Positions 38,451-49,296 of a stretch of 49,296 bases of DNA are shown here, in pieces (the first letter of the stretch is position 1; each line of letters starts with the position of its first letter). Made by a program: the position numbers and the translations under genes. Origin of the DNA: Phoronis australis (lineage: Eukaryota > Phoronida > Phoronidae); assembly GCA_002633005.1 (NCBI GenBank), contig NMRA01000021.1, positions 405,058 to 454,353 on the forward strand. The letters are read 5' to 3'. Under the pieces are notes generated by a model, which had not been told where the DNA came from, made no database searches, and saw only the letters and a program-made list of their open reading frames with translations.

Positions 38451-41400
38451 ATTACAGAGAAAAATAAGTAGAGAATTACAATACGTGTGAAACATGCGGC
38501 TAACAAGAATTACCATTCTGGAACAAGTTACCAACATGAGCACAAATTTTAAGCGACTATAAACCCACTTTCCATCATAAAAAATTATGATCTAAACCAC
38601 TACTGTTATGGAGTTAGTCTTTTGTTTCTCCTTAGTCAAAACTGATAAGAAGCGGCAGTTCATTTGTTACTGCTTGAGATTAGGCTCTACAAGTTGTCAT
38701 AATGCGCCATTTTATGCCTTGAGCATGGTCTGAAGGAATAACAACCGACTTTGCCAGCTCAGAAATCACTAGCCATCTGAAAAAGCATCAAGTTGAGACA
38801 AATTTTATTGAGGTCAGTGCTCTACATAAAATGTTCACTTCCTAGATGGAACAGGGTTCTATAGCCTCTTTTAGGCTTTTGTTACTTATGATGGGAGTGC
38901 AATACACAAGTTAAAGTCATATTGGCATTTTCTGTTAAGCACCTAGGGGTATAAAAAAGATGAAAAATCTTGGTACCTAATGAACTGTTAGTAGAAAACT
39001 GCATATGTTCAGTCAGCGACCACACAAAGCCACCTCAAACCAATCACTTTGGAAACTGGCAAAGGTCAGCTTCTATGGAAACTGATCTCCACATGAGGAT
39101 TTCAAAACAAACACTGGGTAGCCTGATCAGCAACTAAAACAAATTTAAGTGGTCAGGGATGATCATCTGGTAGTTACCTAATACCGCTATTTGACAGAGA
39201 CAATGTGCCAGACTAACACCAAAGTTGTGAAACATGCAGAGGGATCAGTCTATGGTTTCTCAGGCACTCATTGGTAAAAAACACCTGTTCTTTAGAAGTA
39301 GGCTGTTTTCTTAAGTGGTTCTCGTCAAAAATTTGTGGTTAATTGGGAGTTTATTGACTCAACAAATGAATATCAAAGTGGCCATTTGCAGGCATTGAAA
39401 ACTGGCAGATTAGTGACCAGTTGAGATTTGAAAGGTGCCCAGTGGCCCAATGACCTTAACACAGATGGTAACTCTTTCCAGGAGCAATCCTCATATTCAC
39501 GAACGAACAACTCCTAAAAACATTATCAGAATTTCACTTGCTAAATTTTTGATGTTTGCAAATAAGAGAGTTCTGGAAATAAAGGCATGGACTTTGAAAG
39601 ATAAATAACAGGTACGATAAACTTGCACTGAATTCAAACAAAAAGTGTTACTAAAATTGCACCTTTTTACTTTCGTACTCTGTGCGCCAGCACTAGCTTT
39701 TATCATCTTACTTAAGACAGGTACGGCAGGGACATTCCTGGACTATGCCTTTTTGCCATTATAGCACATAAAAAAATAAATTAACGCAAGTGCATTGCAG
39801 CAGTGCCAACTTGGAGACTGAGAATGCTCCCAATATTTCAAAATATATTACAGAAATTGAATTATTAAGCTCAATAATTTGATGCAGTATGCTTCTACAA
39901 AAAATAGAAACTATCATTCGCATGTTGGCCATACCGTGTCCTAAATTAATAAGATTTTGCCATATCCGTATGCTGAGGGCATATTAGAATGGCATGACAA
40001 GGAAGGCATCTGTCTAATGGTATTCGAGTATCTAATTAATAAAAATGCAGGTTACCGCACCTGATCCACATATAATACCTACACTTCAGTAGAGTCGTCA
40101 GCCACCAAGAATGAGCTTTAAAAATGAATTTGAATCTGAGTTAATACACCAGCTGGCATGCCGAGTGTTGTTGGAATCTGTCAATGGAAACTTCTACATG
40201 CAATGTGGTAAAACACCGTTAATGAACACAATATTTGGCAGAACAGTGAAATTTATTTATGCCATTTATCAACAAAAATAGAATAAATATTTTGGTACAG
40301 CATAGTTTGTATGGTGCAACAGTCCTCAACCAAAAACATGATGAAATGCTTCAAGCATTTTAGCAGAGCCAACAGGCTTCAGGCTTTTTAAAAATAGAAA
40401 TATGATGGAAATTATTTCAGTTTTAACTTGAGGAGACTATATTAACGTGTTAAATCTGGAACTATGTTTTACTGAGTGGGGAATGAAATCGTTGTGAAAG
40501 ACATCAATTGTCGTAATAATATGGTATAACTGAACTACGGAAGTTATAGACATGCAATCCCAGCAATTCTTAATAATGCACCATTTGGTCACACACAGCC
40601 AAACAACTGGACTGTGTTTACAAGAGGATACGTGATACAAGTAATCTCGTTTAGTGAGAGTGGTCTCAACCAGACAAGATAGCTTATCAACGAAAAACTG
40701 TATCCATTCTCCCAGAAACACTTCAGGAAACTGGTGAGCAAATCCAGAGGTTAATGCTGGTCAAAAACTCGTGGGTTTTCAAACTTTAGGTGTGATTATT
40801 GGACGACTAGCGTCTTTTGTCATTGAGTTAGTGTAAGCGTCATAGAAATTATGCACCTCACACTTAATGAAAACAATTCAAACAAAACAACAACAAAAAT
40901 ACAGCGTGAATGTCTCTTGTCGTGGCAACGTGTTCACATGAAGACAGTCCTAAATGGTATGTTCCTGGAGAAAAAACCTGGAATACCGATTACCACGTAA
41001 ACTAACTGTTCGCAAGAAAAACTAATGTGCATTGAAAAGTCGATAATTATAGGTGGTTTCTTACCACACAAAAATAGTTCGCAGATTTGGGGTCCTGCGG
41101 GAAACAAGTCATGTAGTAATGGAAGTTAATTCAATGAGTACTTGGGTCCTTACTAAATGATGGTGTCACAAGAGACTCAACTGATTCCTGAAAGATGACT
41201 TGTACGCAACAAATTACTGAACCATGCCAACAAAGGTTTGAACATGCAATCATGGGCAACTGAAACTTAGCACAAGTTTGGGTAGGTTATACAAATTGTG
41301 GAAAGTTTTGCAGTGTACTGCACTGTATCTAGAAAGTAATTCTGCATCTCTTTGGCACACAATATGGATGACACGGGCAAATTTCATTATGTCAAACAAA

Positions 41401-44400
41401 AATGAACAGCAAGAAAAAAATATCTTATTAACAGTTTGTGCTGAATGAAAAATTGGAACATTACCATTTTGTCAATATTTTTATGTTACCACAAAGAGCC
41501 AACAGATTAAAAAATTTCTGATTTTCAACGGGGATGCAATTTTAGAAAATACATACACACTTAATTCTTACCAAGCCACGGCAACACCACACCACACAAA
41601 AGTGCCGTCCACACACAGACTCACACTGGTACACATTACTCCTGGAACTAGTCGTCGCTAGGTTTAGAAGCTGTGTAGACGATATTTAAACTAGTGCAAC
41701 TTGCCCCACTTATGACAACTTACCCCACCTTATGGAGGTGGGATAATTTGTTCCAGGGCAAGTCGTACCACTTCTAATTCCTATGTGGCAGCAAACCTGG
41801 GCCAAGGTAGAAGTAATGATCAGTTGCGTTCACAAAGACAGGTATTCTTTTGCAGGCTGTACACGTGTTAAGTGTTCATTGCCACCCACAGTACGATGAG
41901 TGTGTATGTGGACGCCCCACTATAAGTTGCATTAGTTAGTGTAAGTTGCACTAGTTAGTGCACGTTGTTCTAGGGTAAGCTGTGTGTGGATGGGACTGAA
42001 GAGCTTGCTAAAGATGTAAAGGTGACTATGTAGAATGACTTAAAGCAGACACCATCAGCCAAACACAGGTACAGTACATACACTAATTCTGAACTTTCAC
42101 CGACTTAGTAAAGTGTGATATACATGCATAGTCACTAAGGCCATGTGTGTACATCCAAAATAATGCATTCTTCATAAAATTCTTTGTTCAAGTGTTTCAT
42201 AATAGGCCTAGGCACATACATTACTTAGAAGGATAGGCGACAATATCCTGTTGATACAATATGTCTTGAATTGGGTTTTCTGTTTCTTTAGTGCATTTTT
42301 GTACTTGTCACTTGGACAGTAAATGTTTGACTGGATACACGTTAACATCTACCACTTCCTTATTGATGTCCAGCTTCACTGTCATGATATTATGAAAACT
42401 TAAGTCCATGGTTTTTGCTCAAATGCTGTTTCACATATAGGTGCTCACGTCAAATTTTAGATCTGTGCATGGCTTCAGATGCAGTCGCACTGGTCTAAAC
42501 ACGCAATCACATAACCTTACTGTAACAGCAAGGTGCTTTGTACTGAAGCATCACTTTGAACACTGAGAGGAACACTGCAGTCACACATACAGTAAGGATG
42601 GACACTTTATCACAGAACCAAGAATGGTTTGTAAAAACGCCACAAAATAGTCTTGCCAAGTTCGAAAGGAAATGTTTTTACACGAATATCACATGAAGAC
42701 AGACAGGGCAGGGTCACGCCAAGGTCGGATATCATATAGACCAAGTGCAAGAAAATCATTGAACTACAAACAGTACACTTGACAAGAAAAAAAGAAACCT
42801 GCCAGTGACATCAAGTGACATTTCACTGCACTCGAGAGGATGACAAATTCAAAAATAATGAACTTCATGTGCAGTGCTTACTTCATAAAAGTGAAGTTTA
42901 GAAGCCGGTTTATCACCTTTGTAGATGACAGGTAACTAGAGTTGATACACAGACAAAACAAATCAGGTAAAAGAACACCGGAAACCGTTAGCTAGCACTT
43001 GCCTAATGAAGTGATTCATTTTTGTCTATGAAGGAGATAAAAGGCTTTGCTGTTGAATGCGTTTTGCAATCATTTCAGTAACATTATTTCCATACATTTA
43101 CGATCAGTATAATCTATGACATTTGATCTGAGCCAAAGATTTATCTTAACAAGCCAAGAGAGTACTGCAACAATGTTTTTTGTCAAAAATAGAACCATCC
43201 TATAAATTGCCTTGTGCATGGACATATAAAGCTATCTGCTGTGTCTATGTTATCTGTCTTTTAATAAGCACTTGACTATAAAATGTGTGTGTTGTAGCTT
43301 CCCAAGTGGCTTTTGAGAGCATTCAGTTGCAGGCCAGGTTCCAAAACAAATCACCGACATGGACAACCCAAAACAAAAAAGAAGTTACCAGATCATCGCA
43401 TCAGCCACAGCGCAGAATCAACATACACAACAAACTACTATCTGTTTACCCATAAAGCAGAAACTTCGTAAATGGCCCAAGAGTTTTCAGGGGCAAATAT
43501 TCAGCCCCACCTACCGTTCAAAGGTGGTGTTCAGACCCCTGGCTACGGGCATGGCAAAGGCTTCAAAAATGTCTGAGATGCGATGATAAGCAGCGACTAA
43601 ATTCTCAACACCACAACTGTCTATGCGAACACAGAAATATAATTTGGGACACCGACCAGCTGCAGACTTGTCGTAGCATCTGAAGCATTTTCCAGCATTG
43701 AAAAATCAATGGCACCTTTGCATTTAAGAACATGCCTTATACCATGTAATCTGATTAAGGTATTACCACCACAGAATGCATTAAGTCAACCAAATGACAG
43801 AATATATCTAGATACTGAGCTAATGACAATCCATGTCTTATTAGGAGGAAAGGAACAAAAGGCAGGTTCTGTCAAAACCTCTACAAGAAGGGAGGAGAAC
43901 AAGTGCAAAAATATCTCAAGTGACAAAACCTTAGTTTGAAACAAAAACAAAAAAGTACAAAGATCAATTTTTGTAGAGCAAAAACAAAAGCGTAACATGA
44001 AACTATCATGGCAGTATTTTTACAAATATGAAATTGTTTCCTTTTTCAAAGCCACAGGATCTAAATACTTGAACCCATCTCACCATAGCTTATGCTAGTT
44101 CTTCATCTTACCATACTTGACTGGGTTCCCATGGGAACTAAAAAAGAGGGCTCTAACAGGGTTGTTCAAAAACAAAATTTATGATGGGGGGTAGGCATTT
44201 AACCAAACGGTTGCTTTGGTAAATGCCCAGGGAGTTACAATGATGTCGGACTTCACTTTCAAGTGCCAAATAAAAGATCGGCGGATTGTAGACAATAAAC
44301 TGTAACTACAGTACAAGAGTAAGTTACGCTGAAACTGGTTGATCGTTTCTCAATGATCAGTGAGTTGCAAACGTTTTGAGAGGTAGAATTCTACCAAAAT

Positions 44401-44568
44401 GGGCATTCACAGATGCAGATTCTTTCAAGGAAGACTTGATCGTCTAATTTGCAAGTGGGAGGTTAAGTCGAGCATTAGCACATAAAAGTGCAAATTTGTA
44501 AGTTTAAGGGTGACCAGTAAGCAGGGCGTAGGCTATAACCCAGAGGAGAATGGTACTTATCACACAAT

Positions 44569-44740
44569 ATGGTGGACAAGTGAAAGTATACTTTGTATAT
44601 TTTTTCAGGAAAACAAAGATTAAGAAAATTGACTCTATTATTGGCTTTGGTAAAGATGTCACAAAACAATATTTGGCAAAGCTCCCATTACTTGCAGCAA
44701 GGCACGTCTCTGAAAGATGGAAAGTGGCAATTTTGGGAAT
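44569..44740. repeat. Diverged dispersed repeat family, copy 3
   Basis: Contains ATGGTGGACAAG, AAAACAATATTTGGCAAAGC, ACTTGCAGCAAGG and GTGGCAATTTTGGGAAT. Overlapping minus- and plus-strand open frames here are explained by the repeat and share peptide words with the frame at copy 2. Confidence 0.6.
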
Positions 44741-46264
44741 TTGTATTTTTGCTTTACACAACAGAATTACCATAAGAAATCTATAAACATTACATAAAAA
44801 TTTTGGAAAAACAGAAATTTGACAGAACCAACTCACAGTAACATATGTTGTAGTCGAAAAAGCAATATTGACGTTTTTCTTTAAATAAGCCTGCTTAGGC
44901 ATTCAAGTGAATCCGATGAATAATTGATACAAAATTAAGAAGAAATTGCACGCAACAGTGGCTGTACAAGATGCAAGGAAACGAGAGAGTCCACAGGGAA
45001 TTCTCTATTGGCCTTTGAATATAAAATGCATTTTATCCAGCTCTACAAACTGCTTCACAAAAAATCACAACTGATAGGTAATTATTCTGCAAGCCATCGT
45101 CCAACTCTAATTTGGCAGGTAGCACCCGATGATAATGGGTGTGAAAAGACGCCTAACTACAAAAGTGAGTTTTGTATTTGATGTTTGAACAAAAATTGAT
45201 TGATTTTATTCACAAGAAGGATATTTAAATATGGCGTTCTGTAAACAGCGACCCCAGTGACCTTATTTCCTCATAGAGAGAATTACATACAATGTATCAG
45301 GCCATCTTATTTCTGTCAAAACTGGTGTCTTGACAATATGCACAACTGGAATTGACAGACATGGTTTGATAATGACCAAGAGCAGGCTTCCTGTCAGAAA
45401 GTGAGGGAGACCATTTGCTTTGTGCCTCCAAGAAAAATATTGACGTTAGTGCAGAGAAATGAATACGAAATAATATTTGTTGTTTAGGTAGAAAATAAAT
45501 CATTTAGTGTTGTCAAATGTCTTGTCCAATTAGACCATACGAAAAAGTGATTTGGATGGCGGATGAATGACTAAAAACCTATGGTAGATTAAAATGGAAG
45601 ACAATAGCAAAGTTCCAATATATTATGCAACCACCAAATTAGGACATGACAGATAAGTGTTACTTGTACTTTTTCATTTTTTCATTAAACGTACGTTTCA
45701 CAAAACAAAGATTTTATCAGTCTTCACGTGCTTGTCATAGCTACATCGGACAACGTTTTGAGAAATTATGGGCATTAAAAATAATGTTTTGAGTGTTTCA
45801 AAAATGAAAAAAGACAAATTTGACAATTGTTTTTAGTCTGAAATTGGTGAAATTTTACTGCAAACTACTGTGGCAAGATACTGGCAGACAAGTTGTTGGA
45901 GAGTGGTCTGCGTTCTTGGACGGGATTTTGGAGGGATTTCCCAGCCTTTGTTATTAATTCATTATAATCATTGTGTCAATTCTTACCACTGATATTCAGT
46001 AGGATATTCAAACCATCCACTCATTCGGCTCATAAGTTCCAAGTCTCAAAAATGTTGGTCAATAAAAGAATTTGCATTTCATCAAATCTGTCCCAGAATT
46101 AGAATTTGGACCAAGCAAACGATAATTTCATGCTCTCCCAAGCTAAAGAGTTGCACGTTTCCTGCTAAGGTGGAACAGAGAAGGAAGGTTAACAAGATAA
46201 ATATTGACCCAGGAATTAACAGGAAAGTTAGTATGGTGGCTGAGCCAATCTGAAATTAGAATTT

Positions 46265-46346
46265 TGCCCCCCCAATAGTTATTACCAGTCATTTTTGCTG
46301 TTAACAGAATTAGCTACCATGACAGAGAGACAATATATTGTCTGAT
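46265..46346. repeat. Diverged dispersed repeat, copy 2 of pair with 22169
   Basis: Partner of 22169-22239; ATAGTTATTACCAGTCATTT and TTGTCTGAT are the best-matching words. Confidence 0.55.
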
Positions 46347-49257
46347 GCAGTGATTTGGGTGAGAATGAAACTCAGTTACACGACATTAAAGCAATCTCTG
46401 AGGCTAATATTGTGCCCTGCCACCATCCACAGTATGTGGTAGAACACTGCTAATTAGCATTAATTTCAGATGTTAATTTTTTCTAAATCACAGATTTTAT
46501 TAACAAAATGCAACTGGCTAAAATCTGGATTGCTAAAGTACATGTCAAATACATTTTGAATACAGTGCAAATAATGCAACACCAACATCTTGAAGAGTGT
46601 CGGTGGGTTATAATTAACGGTTAACTCAGTACCATCAGAGTTCTAAGCAGGTAAGGCTGTCAATAACTGGTACCATTCCATATCTGTTCTTAAAAATATT
46701 CACCATTCTACCACTATAAACTCTGTATTTCATTTATCATATGGCCATATATAAGATACTTCAAATTAAATAAATTCACATGCTCGACATTTTCGGAGCG
46801 CCATCTTGTGACAACTTCGATGTTAACTTACCACTACCAAAGCTGGTCTGAGAGGTTCAGCTAACTTTGCGGATTACATAAATGCTTCTCACTTCTCAAG
46901 TACTGGAGTTTAGTTAAGCTACAAAAAGGTCTTCACAGTTGGATCATTGGAAGGAAGTATAAATCATTTGGTATGTGATAAAACCATGAAAATAAAACTA
47001 CAATTCATTAGCAACTCATCTGCTATGTTATAGAAAGTAAAAGCCAGTCCCTTCATTCATGTATTGGTCTCTGAAGACCGCTTCATTTTCTGGATGACAA
47101 AATATTCTAGGGATTAGCAAATGAACAACTGTCGCGGCTGTCTCACTGGTTGAAGGCTAAGATGCGAGGCCAATTGCAAAATCAATCATTTACACTGGTT
47201 TAAGGCTAGGCATATACACAAAGCATGTTTTGTACATCTCAAGAACACATGTTTGTTAGTGATTGGATTGTGAAACTGTCAACATGTTATCAACTCCATA
47301 GCTGTGTAATCTACTAAAAAGCAAAAAATTTTACAAAATTCCTTCTAAAATTAATTAAACGATGTGTGCTACCACAGTACGAACTTCCCATTTAAACTCG
47401 TACCAAAAGCAGGACCATATAGCAAGTAATATTAGCCTTCTGAAAATATGCATAGCTAACAGAAAACTAAACACCTATATACCGTAAAACATACCTAATT
47501 TAGGACACAATACGGACGAAATTCTACTTTCTGATTTTTTAAGAAGATATGAAGTACAGAATTAACGAGTTTCCATGTTCAAGATCTGTACGATAGCTAT
47601 CACCAAGCAATGATTTGAAAAAGCGTGGGTTTTCATGACAATGCTAAAAGCCTTTGAAAGATAAAAAAATTTTAGCAATTATCTCTGTCCCAAATTGGCG
47701 AGATTTTACCGTATCTTAGATACTCAACTAATCAAGTGACACAACAGTCTATTTCTATGACAATCATTAGTGAAGATGGCTGGTCGTTCTGCAAAGTGTA
47801 GAGCAGAATCACAGCACCCAAGCATTCAGCAGACTCCCTTCCCACAACAGGTTCATGTAGTCCTTCCAGTGGGTACACATTTACCCATTTATCAGCACAA
47901 GCCAAGACATGGCACCTCATGAATCAAGTTCCACATGAGTGATTATCTGGAATAGTGCTGTCAAACACTCACTTAGGATCCTGCAGTGTTCAGCTGGCAA
48001 TTATCAAAACAAAATAAAACTGAACATAATTTCCTATTTAATAACCAAAAATTAACAATTGGTTAGAGTGGCAGCCCTTGAAAAGAAGTCAAAAAAACGT
48101 TACGCTCACTAATCCAGCTGTCTTCAAATAGAAAGCTCTCTGTCTTGATTTTCTTTTTATTCTTTCTTAGTCGAAAGGGAAAATACAGGCGCTGCAACAT
48201 GGAAAATTGCCCTGACAACAGAACTTTGGTCATCAAGATTGTGCAATTTGGGAGCTGCGTGTGCAAGCTGGATTTCGGAATTGCGTGCTGGGATTTTGGT
48301 CGGGTCACAAACGACGACCTGGTAATTTTCATACTGTCAAGGTCTTTGTTCCTACTGTTGAGATGCATCAACACTTTGCTGTAAAGTCACCTGTTTCCTG
48401 TGAAGCAAACATGTGCTTTTAACTTCGATATATGGCTGAATTTAAGTGTTCCCACTGACCAACGTTCCACTAATCAACAAAGAGTTAAACCTGATGAGAA
48501 AAGGCATCATTGCCAGCTCTCGGGCATTTTGCAGGACATTGCCTCCTTTTCGGAATTTTTCCACAGGTCCTACTTTTTTGTCAGAATCCAGCCTTTTATG
48601 TTTGGTATAGCAAATGTGCTGTCTCTCTCTTTTCTAAAATCACGGATTTTCTCATCTTTTCAGTCAACAACGCTTATGACCAAACTGGTAAGCATTCCTT
48701 AGGATTTTGTCGAACTGGCCGATATTTTGCGATTTCCGCACGCAAACTGCTGCCACTTTTCAGGCCAGTCCCACATTTTAATTTTGGAATGTGACAACTG
48801 TGAGAGAGGGGCCACGAGGCCATCAAAGGACTGAAAGACGGCTGCAGTTCTGATACAAGATTAACAGGCTGTACAGAGAGGACTATTAAAAAACAATAAA
48901 GGACTGGGCAAGTGAAGATGAATTTATAACTGTTGATAACAAACAATGATGAATGGGGCTTTCAAAGGCCAATAACAAGACATATGTCTTTGTAATAAAG
49001 AACAGGTTGTCTTATCTGCTTGTTGGGAGAATATAAGTATATTAAATGGCTATACAATACAATCATAAACCCCCAATGTGCCAAATGAATAACAAGTACC
49101 TAGATTGGTTCAGCACAGGCTGACAAGGTTGTAGCCGGTTATAGAAAGTGTTTTGACATGGCTGAGAATAGCTGAAGTAGAGTAGCCAAGGCTGGATGAT
49201 AGATGGTGAGCATACTTTTGTGATTGCATAAAACAGGATGTAATAGCTGGTAACGTG

Positions 49258-49258
<1 letters not shown>

Positions 49259-49296
<38 letters not shown>
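49259..49296. repeat. CA microsatellite at window end
   Basis: (AC)19 running to the last base, so its true length is unknown. Confidence 0.97.

Larger units (their letters stand above)
30492..49296. other. 18.8 kb with no recognisable gene; probable 5' intron of RBPMS-like gene
   Basis: No exon of a known family was found on either strand. The RBPMS-like gene still lacks its first coding exon, so this is best read as its long first intron(s), with the 5' exon either too short to see or outside the window. Only diverged repeats and simple repeats are seen, plus an exon-like stretch at 48171-48321. Confidence 0.5.

Noticed and set aside
43359-43586. 75-aa plus-strand frame with CCTGGCTACGGGCATG
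   Set aside because: The word resembles ends of dispersed elements, and the frame has no domain; no borders could be set, so it is not called.
48145-48794. Large imperfect foldback between 48200 and 48780
   Set aside because: A few words seemed complementary (for example around GACCAAA), but no continuous arms could be aligned.
1-49296. CRISPR array, operon or bacterial/phage system
   Set aside because: No regularly spaced direct repeats with unique spacers; genes have introns and eukaryotic splice sites.

Overview
This is metazoan nuclear DNA, not bacterial. Coding sequence is split into short exons with GT/AG junctions, set in AT-rich introns that carry microsatellites and decayed transposable elements. 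It contains one 478-base assembly gap and one single N. The transposon mix (Ty3/gypsy, CR1/L2-like LINE, tRNA-derived SINE, MITE, hAT-like zinc finger) and gene content suggest an invertebrate animal with ciliated cells, possibly marine. I cannot name the phylum from sequence alone.

Two genes are identifiable, both on the minus strand. (1) TEDC1 (tubulin epsilon and delta complex 1), complete in 8 exons from the ATG at 11048 to the stop at 1964, about 441 aa; every exon junction keeps the reading frame. Its introns hold a hAT-like BED finger remnant, a gypsy pol relic, a SINE with target-site duplications, a LINE tail and short tandem arrays. Its promoter lies against the assembly gap at 11198-11675. 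(2) A member of the RBPMS / couch potato / MEC-8 family of RNA-binding proteins, 17695-30491, with two RRM domains. The 5' end, with the start codon, was not found and is probably upstream (beyond 30.5 kb, perhaps outside the window).

Layout: 1-1963 3' flank of TEDC1; 1964-11048 TEDC1; 11049-about 14700 promoter, gap, intergenic DNA with a MITE; about 14700-17694 probable 3' UTR/flank of the RBPMS-like gene; 17695-30491 RBPMS-like gene; 30492-49296 no recognisable gene, only dispersed and simple repeats, probably the long 5' intron.

The main discovery candidate is in the RBPMS-like gene. I see three possible alternative-splicing events: a tandem pair of in-frame exons for the same piece of RRM1 (29662-29715 and 29835-29891), a phase-symmetric cassette exon (24994-25080), and an alternative terminal exon with its own stop (18614-18712). 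Each has a cluster of CAC/GCAC on the transcript strand next to it, the core motif bound by RBPMS and MEC-8. This suggests, as inference only, that the protein controls splicing of its own pre-mRNA at several sites.
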